Shown here piece by piece: positions 16,998 to 25,464 of a DNA stretch of 34,513 bases. The notes beneath the pieces were generated by a model. It saw only the letters and a program-made list of their open reading frames with translations, ran no database searches and was not told the DNA's origin. Position numbers and translations under genes: made by a program. Numbering within the stretch: position 1 is the first letter of the stretch; the number at the start of each line of letters is the position of its first letter. The DNA is from Gammaproteobacteria bacterium (GTDB taxonomy: Bacteria > Pseudomonadota > Gammaproteobacteria > GCA-001735895). The DNA lies in contig JAAEPH010000012.1 of the NCBI GenBank assembly GCA_024232855.1, positions 1 to 34,513 on the forward strand, written 5' to 3'.

Positions 16998-19900
16998 GTG
17001 CGTAATCTAGGTCTAATAGTAGCATTGTGGTTAGCGGCGTTGTTGCCGCTAAACAGCCTTGCCCTGGGTCTTGGCAAGATTGAAGTCAATTCATTCCTGA
17101 ACCAGCCCCTGAATGCTGAAATCGAAGTGATATCCGCTCGCCCCGGGGAAGTCGACGATCTGCTGGTCAGCCTGGCGTCGCGGGAAGCCTTCACCCGGGC
17201 AGGCCTGGCGCGCCCACAACACCTCACCGGCCTCAGGTTTGCGATTAAAAAGAATGAAGAAGGCGATCACGCGGTCATCATAGTCAGCAGCAGAGACGCG
17301 ATCAAAGAACCCTTTCTTAATTTCCTCATAGAAGCCGACTGGTCGAAGGGCCGGTTGTTGCGTGAATTCACCGTACTCCTGGACCCACCCTTTTTCGCGG
17401 ATCAGCCGGCTGCGGCTGAACCCGCCGCCGAAACGCCCACACCCAGTGAAGACCCGGCTGTCAGCGAGGTTGGCGAACAGTCGCAAGTTAGCACCGGCGT
17501 AGCCGACGAACCGGAGACCTCAAGTGGCACCATAACCGAACCCATCGCGCTCTCGGAAGATACATCGAGTTCGCAATCGGTGAGTTCACCCGCGAGTAGC
17601 GAGTATGTCACTGACGAATCTAAAAACATCATCGAAGGTGATGTTTTAATCGTTAAGGGGGACACCTTGTGGAGCACTGCTTCGCGCTACAAGGACGAAG
17701 ACCACAGCATGGCCCAGGTGATGCTGGCCTTTCTGAGGACCAATCCAGCTGCGTTTGCGAATGGAAACATCAATAACCTCAAGGTTGGTTCGGTTTTACG
17801 TGCGCCCAGCGCTGATGAACTCGATGCGATGGGCAAGCAGGCGGCCTATGCCGAGGTGCTGCTGCAAAATGGCCTGTGGGACGAGTACGTCGCTCGTGTC
17901 AGTGGCGGATCTGTCACGTCTGATGGGTCCGACGCGTCAACCACGGGGGGTGACTCTGGTGAGCAGGCGGGTGGTGAACTGAGTTTGCTACTGCCGGGAG
18001 ATGGCGATGGCGAGTCTACCGGAATTGGCGATAGCGCCGATGTCGATCAGTTACGTACCAAGCTGGCGCTTGCCGAGGAAGAACTTGAAGCCACGCGCAT
18101 CGAAAACATGGACCTGGAATCGCGTATTGCCGAACTTCAGGCGCGGCTCTCCAAGGTCGAAGAACTACAGAAAATGGTCGAGATCGAAGACGATAGTCTC
18201 GCCCAGTTACAGGCCGATCAGGCAAGCGATACCGCGGAAGCCGACAGCCAGGATAGTGTAGATGCGACGATGGCAGCAGATGCTGTCACAGAAACCATCC
18301 AGGCCGATGAAGAAGCCTTGCTTGAAGAGTTGCTTGCTGAAGAGGCGGCGGCTCAGGCGGAGGAACAGGCCGCGCAACAGCAGGGTGATATGGTCGCCGA
18401 TACCGGTGACAGCGCTGCTAGCGAAGACGGCATTGCGAGCGATGAGGTCGTGGACGAGACTGCACCTGTCGATCAAGCCGAAAGCGATCAGATGGCGGAT
18501 GATGAATCACAGACCAGCGCCGTAACAGCGCCGCCGGCACCGGTGATTGTCACCCAACCCGCCTCTCGCTCAAGTTCGATTTTTGATGGCATATTGCCGC
18601 AGAACATTATCGACATGATAGCGCCGATTGCCGGCCTTCTCGGTGATCCGATTATCCTGGCGGCGATCGGTGGCGTCATCGTGCTGTTGTTGGTGCTGGT
18701 CGTTGTAAAACGCAGGAAAGCCGGGCAAGAAGACGGCGACGGTGCGGATGTTAAGGTATCGGCTGAAGACGACCTGTTCGCGAGCGACGACGAAGAGGAA
18801 CTCACCCCTATTCATTTGGCGGAAGCGGATGAACACCTCTATACCGATATCAAGGTGCCATCCGAAGTGGGCATGGATCTATCCGAAGTGGATACCTCGG
18901 CCGCGGAAGAATCGGTAGAGGAGCCGGAAGATAAGTTCTCCTCTACCGCGATCATTCAAGCAGGCGAAATGCAGGAACCAGAAGAACCGGCGCCTGCCGC
19001 GGCCGTTGCCGAGCAGGATGATGTCCTCAATGAAGTTGACGTCTACCTTGCCTATGGTCTTTATGATAACGCCGAGGATCTGCTGGTAACCAGTTTGGGC
19101 GATAATCCGGATCGACCGGATTATCGCTCGAAACTGCTGGATACTTATTTCGCAACCAAAAATGCGGACGCCTTTGTCGGCGAAGCGGAAAAACTCAAGG
19201 AGATGGGGGATTCGGCTGCCTCTTACTGGGGTCGCGTGCAGATCATGGGCTACGAACTTGCTCCCGATAACGCCCTGTTTTCGGATGCCAAGGATAGTGG
19301 GCTCAGTGCCGCCGATCTCGAAATTGCCAAGCCCCAGGAAGCGGATTTTGATCTCGGCTCAAGCGACGAAGACGATACTAACTTTTCGGAGGCCGACTTT
19401 AACCTTAGCGAGGAGGGCGATAACCTTAGCGAAGGGGGCGCTGGTACGGATTTTCCCGTGGACGCAACAAACGACGAAGCCGGCGACCTGGCGGTAACCC
19501 AGCAGGTTTCAGTGGTTGATGAATTGCCATCGCTCGATGACGACGATGCCGATGCCGGCGATGTCGCTGACGATCTGCTGGAACTTCCGGACGATATAGA
19601 TGATGAACTCGAATTCTCGATGGATGACGAGGAGGTCGGCGACGATCTGCAATTAGCGGAAGACCTGGATTTGCCGGATGATCTGGATCTTGAGCCCGAA
19701 GTAGCCGCGGACGAACTCGAAGCGGCCGCCGACGAGCTCGATGCGATCGCAGATCTCGATTTGGTGGAAGATCAGGAATCCAGGCCAGTTAGCGAAGATA
19801 CCTTACTGGACATTTTAGACGAGGACGACGATGAAGCGGTCGACCTGGTCTCGGAAGAATCGAGCGCGGTTGAAGATTCACTCGAACTGGATACGGATGA

Positions 19901-20642
19901 CGATGCAATCGATTTCGATATCGGCGATGACATTAGCGTCGATGATGACGAACTGGACCTCGATGATGCGGTAGAGTTGAGCCCGCTGGAAGAAGATGAC
20001 GCCGCTTTCGCCACAACCGCAATTATTACTCCGAACTACGAAGAAACCGCAGTCATGGACAGGGATGTTAGCGCCGGCGCCGAAGATAATGCAGGCACCG
20101 ATGATACCAGAGAAATTTATCTGGGCATGGGAGACACCGATGTCGTGGAAGCCGTCGAAGCTGCCGAAGGCGATGATATCGATTTCGGCATCGATGATAC
20201 GGCGATGCGCACCGATGATGATGTCGCTGAAATGACTGGCGAGCTGGTGCTCGATATGGGCGATGACGACGATTCCGAGGATATCTCCATCATCGATTTC
20301 GGTGGCGACGATTTCGTCGAGCCTACCGAAGTTGTTCCAATAGCCGACGATACCGATGACGATGACTTCGTGATCGATGACGATGATGCTGAAGATATCA
20401 GGACGGGTGCATTCGCTCCGGGTGACTTCGATGCACCGACCAAGCAGATTGCATCAATCGATGACATCGACGATTTGATATTACCCGATGACGTTGACGA
20501 GGTTTCGACAAAACTCGACCTGGCGCGTGCATTTATTGACATGGGTGATACCGAGGGCGCGCGCGGCAGCCTCGAGGAAGTCATGTCCGAGGGTAATGCC
20601 GATCAAAAGGCCGAAGCAAAGACCTTGCTCGATCAGATCTAG
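16998..20642 (+). CDS. fimV: FimV-family polar hub protein
   Basis: A 1214-aa inner-membrane protein. Order of parts: signal peptide (1 to about 23), conserved N-terminal periplasmic domain (LGLGKIEVNSFLNQPLNAEI onward to about 130), LysM peptidoglycan-binding segment (about 213-272, VKGDTLWSTASRY), coiled coil (about 347-405), one membrane span (about 550-571), cytoplasmic TPR-like segment (about 673-740), a very acidic Asp/Glu-rich stretch (about 790-1160) and the small C-terminal FimV domain (about 1169-1214, LDLARAFIDMGDTEGARGSL). FimV proteins organise the cell pole, type IV pili and twitching in Pseudomonas. GTG start with GGGAG seven bases upstream. Position between usg and truA is the standard one. 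Confidence 0.93.
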   Translation: MRNLGLIVALWLAALLPLNSLALGLGKIEVNSFLNQPLNAEIEVISARPGEVDDLLVSLASREAFTRAGLARPQHLTGLRFAIKKNEEGDHAVIIVSSRDAIKEPFLNFLIEADWSKGRLLREFTVLLDPPFFADQPAAAEPAAETPTPSEDPAVSEVGEQSQVSTGVADEPETSSGTITEPIALSEDTSSSQSVSSPASSEYVTDESKNIIEGDVLIVKGDTLWSTASRYKDEDHSMAQVMLAFLRTNPAAFANGNINNLKVGSVLRAPSADELDAMGKQAAYAEVLLQNGLWDEYVARVSGGSVTSDGSDASTTGGDSGEQAGGELSLLLPGDGDGESTGIGDSADVDQLRTKLALAEEELEATRIENMDLESRIAELQARLSKVEELQKMVEIEDDSLAQLQADQASDTAEADSQDSVDATMAADAVTETIQADEEALLEELLAEEAAAQAEEQAAQQQGDMVADTGDSAASEDGIASDEVVDETAPVDQAESDQMADDESQTSAVTAPPAPVIVTQPASRSSSIFDGILPQNIIDMIAPIAGLLGDPIILAAIGGVIVLLLVLVVVKRRKAGQEDGDGADVKVSAEDDLFASDDEEELTPIHLAEADEHLYTDIKVPSEVGMDLSEVDTSAAEESVEEPEDKFSSTAIIQAGEMQEPEEPAPAAAVAEQDDVLNEVDVYLAYGLYDNAEDLLVTSLGDNPDRPDYRSKLLDTYFATKNADAFVGEAEKLKEMGDSAASYWGRVQIMGYELAPDNALFSDAKDSGLSAADLEIAKPQEADFDLGSSDEDDTNFSEADFNLSEEGDNLSEGGAGTDFPVDATNDEAGDLAVTQQVSVVDELPSLDDDDADAGDVADDLLELPDDIDDELEFSMDDEEVGDDLQLAEDLDLPDDLDLEPEVAADELEAAADELDAIADLDLVEDQESRPVSEDTLLDILDEDDDEAVDLVSEESSAVEDSLELDTDDDAIDFDIGDDISVDDDELDLDDAVELSPLEEDDAAFATTAIITPNYEETAVMDRDVSAGAEDNAGTDDTREIYLGMGDTDVVEAVEAAEGDDIDFGIDDTAMRTDDDVAEMTGELVLDMGDDDDSEDISIIDFGGDDFVEPTEVVPIADDTDDDDFVIDDDDAEDIRTGAFAPGDFDAPTKQIASIDDIDDLILPDDVDEVSTKLDLARAFIDMGDTEGARGSLEEVMSEGNADQKAEAKTLLDQI

Positions 20643-20679
20643 GTATGCAAGCGAGATAAAGTTGCAAGCGAAATTTGCG

Positions 20680-20711
20680 GGCCTGTAGTGTAAACTGCGG
20701 GCCTTTTTTTT
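20680..20711 (+). terminator. Rho-independent terminator after fimV
   Basis: Stem GCCTGTAGT (20681-20689) pairs with ACTGCGGGC (20694-20702) with two G-U pairs around a GTAA tetraloop, extended by one G-C pair, and is followed by eight T residues (20704-20711). It lies 37 bp after the fimV stop and separates fimV from truA. Confidence 0.85.
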
Positions 20712-20774
20712 GGGCGCGGGTGATAGATGTACGGATTTATGATAGTCGTAACAGCCGGGATTGGAGGCTGACGG

Positions 20775-21554
20775 GTGAAGTTCGCACTGGGTGTCGAGTA
20801 CCGCGGAACGGCCTACTGTGGCTGGCAACGCCAGCCGCATTGCGATTCTGTGCAGCGGAACCTCGAGGCTGCCCTCGGATTCGTCGCCAACGAATCGATC
20901 AAACTGGTCTGTGCCGGCCGAACCGACAGCGCAGTGCATGCGCTCGAACAGGTAGCCCACTTCGAGACATCTGCCGAGCGCAGTGAACGTGCCTGGCTGC
21001 TGGGCGCGAATTGTCGTTTGCCGCGAGATATCCGCATTAGGTGGGTTTGTCCCGTCGACGATGATTTCCATGCGCGCTTTGGCGCACAGGCGCGCGCTTA
21101 TCGCTACATAATCTTCAATGCGGCGGTTCCCAGTGCAATTTTCCATGACCTCAGTAGCTGGGAGTTTCGTCCACTGGACCACGCCAAAATGAATGACTGC
21201 GCGCGGTTACTACTCGGCGAACACGATTTCAGCAGTTTTCGCGCGGCCGGTTGCCAGGCAAAATCCTCGAGCCGAAACATCGAGGAAATCTCGGTTGGCC
21301 GGGAGCATGACCTCGTCTATCTGGATATCAGGGCGAATGCCTTTTTGTACCACATGGTGCGAAATATTGCCGGAAGCCTGATCGAGGTTGGCAAGGGCGA
21401 GCAGGATATAGACTGGTTCGCCAGGGTCTTCAGCGCCTGCGACCGAAATCAGGCGGCCGCAACCGCGCCCGCGGCAGGCTTGTACTTTTTGTATGCGCGC
21501 TACGAAGATCGATTTAAGCTCCCCACCGCGGTGAAAAAACCCGTATTATTCTGA
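20775..21554 (+). CDS. truA: tRNA pseudouridine(38-40) synthase
   Basis: A 259-aa TruA enzyme that converts uridines 38-40 of many tRNAs to pseudouridine. The catalytic Asp51 lies in AGRTDSAVHALEQVAHFET, where most homologues have GRTDAGVHA. Later motifs ARAYRYIIFN, ASSFRAAGCQAKSSSRN-like (DFSSFRAAGC) and FLYHMVRNIAGSLIEVGKG are all present. GTG start with GGAGG seven bases upstream. The stop is two bases from the trpF start; they form one transcript starting after the fimV terminator. Confidence 0.95.
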   Translation: MKFALGVEYRGTAYCGWQRQPHCDSVQRNLEAALGFVANESIKLVCAGRTDSAVHALEQVAHFETSAERSERAWLLGANCRLPRDIRIRWVCPVDDDFHARFGAQARAYRYIIFNAAVPSAIFHDLSSWEFRPLDHAKMNDCARLLLGEHDFSSFRAAGCQAKSSSRNIEEISVGREHDLVYLDIRANAFLYHMVRNIAGSLIEVGKGEQDIDWFARVFSACDRNQAAATAPAAGLYFLYARYEDRFKLPTAVKKPVLF

Positions 21555-21556
21555 TT

Positions 21557-22213
21557 ATGAATCATCGAACGCGAATCAAGATCTGCGGGATTACCCGAAT
21601 GCAGGATGCCATCTATGTTGCCAACAAGGGTGTCGACTCGATTGGCCTGAATTTTCACCAGCCGAGTCCACGCGTGATTGATCTGGAGCAAGCCCGGGAG
21701 ATACGTCGGGCTTTGCCTCCCTTTGTTACGGTAGTCGCTTTGTTTCTGGATGAAACCGAGGACTGGATTGCCGAAGTGGTGCATCGCTTGCGTCCGGATT
21801 GCCTGCAGTTTCACGGCAATGAAACGCCGGCTTTTTGTGAAGCCTGGGAAGTCCCCTATATCAAGGCCATTCCCATGGGCAGTATTGCGGATCCGAGCGC
21901 CTACGCTCGCGAGCACGGACGGGCACAGGGTTTTTTGTTTGATAGTAACGCCGCTGGACGTCAAGGCGGATCAGGTGATACATTTGACTGGTCTAAAATC
22001 CCCTCTGCTTTCGAGCATCCGCTGGTGCTGGCCGGTGGCATAAATGCGTCAAATGTCGCCGCTGCCATTGTTCGTGTTAAGCCCTGGGGTGTTGATGTCA
22101 GCAGCGGTGTGGAAGCGTCCTGGGGTATTAAAAGTACTGAAATGATCGATCAATTTTTCCGGGAGGTAGAACGTGGCGACACCAACAACGCAAAAAGCAG
22201 TCGCGCTGATTAA
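21557..22213 (+). CDS. trpF: Phosphoribosylanthranilate isomerase
   Basis: A 218-aa beta/alpha barrel isomerase of tryptophan synthesis. The general base Cys10 is in IKICGITRMQDA and the general acid Asp129 in GFLFDSNA. GGSGDTFDWSKIP, LAGGINASNV and VDVSSGVEASWGIKS are the phosphate-binding and closing motifs. It follows truA after two bases. In relatives trpB and trpA come next and then accD; here accD follows directly, so the trp branch is split. The last 15 or so residues ([14 protein letters not shown]) are beyond the normal end and overlap a small ORF. Confidence 0.95.
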   Translation: MNHRTRIKICGITRMQDAIYVANKGVDSIGLNFHQPSPRVIDLEQAREIRRALPPFVTVVALFLDETEDWIAEVVHRLRPDCLQFHGNETPAFCEAWEVPYIKAIPMGSIADPSAYAREHGRAQGFLFDSNAAGRQGGSGDTFDWSKIPSAFEHPLVLAGGINASNVAAAIVRVKPWGVDVSSGVEASWGIKSTEMIDQFFREVERGDTNNAKSSRAD

Positions 22214-22238
22214 CCAGCTAAAGCGGAGCATCGTATGA
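22173..22238 (+). CDS. Possible 21-codon ORF bridging trpF and accD
   Basis: GTG 22173 follows a strong GGGAGG (22161-22166) by six bases. The frame reads [19 protein letters not shown] then IV and stops at TGA 22236-22238, which overlaps the accD ATG (22235) in an ATGA. It lies in a different frame over the last codons of trpF. It could be a small coupling leader that carries ribosomes to accD, or a chance frame, or the tail of a lost gene. No relative is recognised; existence as a protein is unproven. Confidence 0.35.
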   Translation: MATPTTQKAVALINQLKRSIV

Positions 22239-23098
22239 ACTGGTTCGAAAAACTGGTGCCCTCGAAGATACGTACTTCGGGCGCCAACGATAAAAAGAAT
22301 GTCCCTGAAGGTCTTTGGGCCAAATGTAACAATTGCGATGCGATCATCTATCGCGCCGAACTGGAGCGTAACCAGGAAGTTTGCACCAAGTGTGATTTCC
22401 ATATGCGTATCGGCGCGCGGCGTCGACTGGAATCGTTTTTCGATGAAGATGGGTTTAACGAGATTGCACCCGAACTGGAAGCTGAAGACGTGCTCAAGTT
22501 CAGGGATGACAAGCGCTACCGCGACCGGCTCCAGCAGGCGCAGAAGTTGACCGGTGAAAAAGATGCACTGCTGGCAGGGCGCGGCACCGTCAAGGGTGTT
22601 GAAATGGTAGCGGTCGCTTTTGAATTTCGCTTTATGGGTGGTTCCATGGGCTCCGTGGTCGGTGAAAAGTTCGTGCGCGCAGTGAATGTCTGCATTGAAC
22701 TGGGTTTGCCGTTGATCTGTTTTACCGCAAGTGGCGGCGCACGTATGCAGGAAGCGCTGTTTTCGCTGTTGCAGATGGCCAAGACCAGCGCCGCTTTGAC
22801 GCGCCTGTCGAAACGTGGCTTACCTTATATCTGTGTTCTTACCGACCCCACCATGGGCGGTGTTTCCGCCAGTTTCGCAATGCTTGGCGATATCCATATC
22901 GCTGAGCCGGGCGCCCTCATCGGATTTGCCGGTCCTCGCGTGATTGAGCAGACGGTACGGGAAAAATTGCCTGAAACCTTTCAGCGCAGCGAGTTTCTGC
23001 TCGAGCACGGCGCCCTCGACATGATTGTCGATCGCCGTGAGCTTGCAGACAAGATCAGCTCGTTGTGCACCCTGTTAACGGGGCGTTCTGCCCCCTAG
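22235..23098 (+). CDS. accD: Acetyl-CoA carboxylase carboxyltransferase subunit beta
   Basis: A 287-aa subunit that, with AccA, transfers the carboxyl group from biotin to acetyl-CoA to form malonyl-CoA. The N-terminal zinc ribbon has Cys31, Cys34, Cys50 and Cys53 (CNNC...CTKC). The crotonase-fold core includes [37 protein letters not shown] and [19 protein letters not shown]. The stop TAG is part of the CTAG at the left end of repeat copy D, so the last codons may be set by that insertion. Downstream folC is separated by 386 bp of that element, unlike the usual close accD-folC spacing. Confidence 0.96.
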   Translation: MNWFEKLVPSKIRTSGANDKKNVPEGLWAKCNNCDAIIYRAELERNQEVCTKCDFHMRIGARRRLESFFDEDGFNEIAPELEAEDVLKFRDDKRYRDRLQQAQKLTGEKDALLAGRGTVKGVEMVAVAFEFRFMGGSMGSVVGEKFVRAVNVCIELGLPLICFTASGGARMQEALFSLLQMAKTSAALTRLSKRGLPYICVLTDPTMGGVSASFAMLGDIHIAEPGALIGFAGPRVIEQTVREKLPETFQRSEFLLEHGALDMIVDRRELADKISSLCTLLTGRSAP

Positions 23099-23452
23099 CC
23101 TGAATATTTCACCAGTCGGGCTTGAGCCTGTTCGTAACATACTGATTCTTGAGGAATAAATGCAGCTTTCCAGAACAAATAGAAAAGTACAGTTTGTAAC
23201 CGGCCCGAGTCCTATCCCGGTGCTGACTTGTCCAGATACGCCTGGACCTGGGCTTCCTTCGGGCCATAGCTACGGTTATGGCTTTACTCCGGGCATCCTG
23301 CTCTCCGCCTGCGGTGCCATGGGCGCACAAGGCGCCCATGTTCAAAATCGCTCCAGGCGATTTTTTCAGTCCGCCCGGAGTCCAGACGTATCTGTCCTGC
23401 GCCGGAATGCCGTATCACATCGCTCGGGATACTGGTGAAATATTCAGGCTAG
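23095..23452. repeat. Fold-back intergenic element, copy D (between accD and folC)
   Basis: A 358-bp block bounded by perfect 22-nt inverted repeats, 23095-23116 and 23431-23452, beginning CTAGCCTGAATATTTCACC and ending with CTAG. Inside, further arms pair: CAGATACGCCTGGAC with GTCCAGACGTATCTG, and CTCCGGGC with GCCCGGAG. A 9-bp hairpin CATGGGCGC-acaag-GCGCCCATG (23318-23340) and a T-rich hairpin (23344-23366) sit near the middle. The ends are like those of copy B. Open frames on both strands lack recognisable protein features. This explains nearly all of the 386-bp gap before folC; the remaining 32 bp hold no clear ribosome binding site. Confidence 0.75.
23344..23366 (+). terminator. Terminator-like hairpin inside copy D
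   Basis: AAAATCGC (23344-23351) pairs with GCGATTTT (23357-23364) around TCCAG, ending in six T residues (23361-23366), four of which lie in the stem. It directly follows the 9-bp hairpin at 23318-23340. On the plus strand it could cut transcription from accD before folC. Confidence 0.5.
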
Positions 23453-23484
23453 CAGCCTTCCCGTTTCGATCTCATACGAATTCC

Positions 23485-24765
23485 ATGCGTTTTAGTACTC
23501 TCGACCAGTGGTTGGAATGGCAAACCGCACTGCACGATAAAAGCATCGATCTGGGGCTGGAGCGGGTGCGCGTGGTAGCCGATCGCCTGGGCATCGGAAA
23601 AATCGCCGCTCGGGTGATCACGGTAGCCGGGACCAACGGCAAGGGTTCGAGCGTAGCCGCCTATGAAAACTGGCTGTGCCGAGCGGGTTACACGGTTGCG
23701 AGCTACACCTCTCCGCATCTGCTGCAATACAACGAGCGCATTAAGCACAATCTGCATGCCATCGGCGACGCTGAACTTTGCGAGGCGTTTGCGGCCGTGG
23801 AAGAGGCACGCGCGGATACGGCGCTGACCTATTTCGAGTACGGCACGCTGGCGGCACTGTATTGCATGCAGCGCTGGCAACCGGATTTCGCGATTCTTGA
23901 AGTCGGGCTTGGCGGTCGCCTGGATGCGGTCAATCTGGTCGATGCAGACCTGGTGCACCTGACCCCGATAGGCCTGGATCATCAGGCCTGGCTCGGCGAT
24001 GATCGCGAATCAATCGGCTTTGAAAAGGCGGGCGTGATGCGCGAAGGGGGGGCGGTCGTGTTGAATGATCCCGATCCACCGCAATCGGTGCTTGCCGAGA
24101 TCGTCCGGCTCGATTGTCATTGCCTGCAGTTCGATCGGGATTATCAAATTGTCCTGCAAGATGATCATCATTTCCTGTGGCGTGGCGGGGAGCTTGAGTA
24201 TAGGCTTGATAATGTCTTGAGCGGGATCCACCAGGTGCAGAACCTGGCTGGCGTTGTGGCCGGGTTGTCATTGCTTTTGCCGTTGGCGGAATTCAGTTCG
24301 CAGCAACTGCAGGAGGGTTTTCGCGGCACCCGGATTGCGGGACGACTGCAATTGCTGGAAAGCCCTCTCGCCTGCCACCTGTACGCCGATGTCGGTCACA
24401 ATCAGGACGCCGCAAGGGTGCTCGCGCGCAACCTTGAGATCCTAAAGCAGGGAAACGGCAGGTGTGTGGTTTTGCTGGGCATGCTTGAAGACAAGCAAGC
24501 GGAGCTGTTTGTCGCCGCCCTGGAATCCATCGTCGATGACTGGTGGCTGTTGACTCTGCCCTCGGATCGCGGTCTTAAGGCCATGCAGCTGGCGTCTCGA
24601 ATCGAGTCGCAGGTAGTGGCTGAACAGTGTTTTGAACGAGTTGACGATGCCCTCGAACATGCGCTGTCTTCTTTGGGTAATCAGGATATAATGCTGGTAA
24701 CCGGTTCCTTCATAACCGTCGAATTGTTACTTCGCGCGCTACCCGATTCAGGCAACCTGAACTAG
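23485..24765 (+). CDS. folC: Bifunctional dihydrofolate/folylpolyglutamate synthase
   Basis: A 426-aa Mur-ligase-family enzyme that adds glutamate to dihydropteroate and to folates. It has the early ALHDKSIDLGLERVRVVADR motif, the ATP-binding VAGTNGKGSSVAAY (residues 47-60), the DFAILEVGLGGRLDAVN segment and the central YADVGHNQDAARVLA. The frame is open back to 23278 inside repeat copy D, but ATG 23485 fits family N-termini (MRFSTLDQWLEWQ). No strong ribosome binding site precedes it. It ends one base before dedD, so folC-dedD form one unit. Confidence 0.95.
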   Translation: MRFSTLDQWLEWQTALHDKSIDLGLERVRVVADRLGIGKIAARVITVAGTNGKGSSVAAYENWLCRAGYTVASYTSPHLLQYNERIKHNLHAIGDAELCEAFAAVEEARADTALTYFEYGTLAALYCMQRWQPDFAILEVGLGGRLDAVNLVDADLVHLTPIGLDHQAWLGDDRESIGFEKAGVMREGGAVVLNDPDPPQSVLAEIVRLDCHCLQFDRDYQIVLQDDHHFLWRGGELEYRLDNVLSGIHQVQNLAGVVAGLSLLLPLAEFSSQQLQEGFRGTRIAGRLQLLESPLACHLYADVGHNQDAARVLARNLEILKQGNGRCVVLLGMLEDKQAELFVAALESIVDDWWLLTLPSDRGLKAMQLASRIESQVVAEQCFERVDDALEHALSSLGNQDIMLVTGSFITVELLLRALPDSGNLN

Positions 24766-24766
24766 T

Positions 24767-25375
24767 ATGGATCAAAATATCAAAAACCGCCTGGTTGGAA
24801 TCATCGTTGTTTTTGCGTTGGTGGTCATTTTTCTGCCAATGATCCTGGACGGCTCCGGGGTGCGTAAGGATAAACTCGAAGTCGTGATTCCGCCTTCACC
24901 CGTGGTCACCGCCAACCCGGAATTTGAAACAAAGATAATTGAACTCAACGCCAGCGTCGAAACCGTTCCCGAGCTGGAGTCGCGCTTTGTCGATGAAGTC
25001 AGCAGCGAGAACAGGGTCGATCGCAAGGACGCCGCTACCGAGCCGCCTCCGAAAACCGGTGAAAAGCCGAAGCCGAAGGTCGCTGCGGCGACGCAGCCGG
25101 CTACCGCAGCCGAAGAGGCGCCCAGGACCGGCGGTTATAGCTGGGTTTTGCAGGTCGGCAGTTTTCAGGATCGAGGCAAGGCGCTGGTACAGCGGGATAA
25201 ATTACGCAAGTCGAATATCGCAGCCGTTTTCATCGAGCAATTCAATGCCAACAACAAACCCAGTTACCGTGTTCGGCTTGGACCATTCGTCAATCGTGAG
25301 CAGACACGGGTGGCGCAGAACAAGATGAAGGCCAAGCATGGCATCGATGGCATTATTATGAAGTATGAAAGATAA
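24767..25375 (+). CDS. dedD: SPOR-domain cell-division protein DedD
   Basis: A 202-aa inner-membrane protein: one N-terminal span (residues about 9-28, VGIIVVFALVVIFLPMILDG), a Pro/Ala/Lys-rich periplasmic linker and a C-terminal SPOR domain (about 123-200, YSWVLQVGSFQDRGKALVQ ... YRVRLGPFVNREQTRVA). SPOR domains bind denuded septal peptidoglycan, and DedD helps constriction at the divisome. It starts one base after folC and precedes cvpA, the standard folC-dedD-cvpA-purF order. Confidence 0.92.
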   Translation: MDQNIKNRLVGIIVVFALVVIFLPMILDGSGVRKDKLEVVIPPSPVVTANPEFETKIIELNASVETVPELESRFVDEVSSENRVDRKDAATEPPPKTGEKPKPKVAAATQPATAAEEAPRTGGYSWVLQVGSFQDRGKALVQRDKLRKSNIAAVFIEQFNANNKPSYRVRLGPFVNREQTRVAQNKMKAKHGIDGIIMKYER

Positions 25376-25464
25376 TCCCGTTTTTCGTGTTGCCTGTTGG
25401 GCTCGCATATCGGTTGACGATATCCTGACCAATGGATGCAGCTTAAGGGCTCACGAGGACCAAA

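Noticed and set aside
23160-23438. A 92-aa plus-strand ORF inside element D with a GAGG-like site before its ATG
   Set aside because: Low-complexity translation with no recognisable fold, sequence explained by nested inverted repeats, and its stop lies within the terminal repeat.
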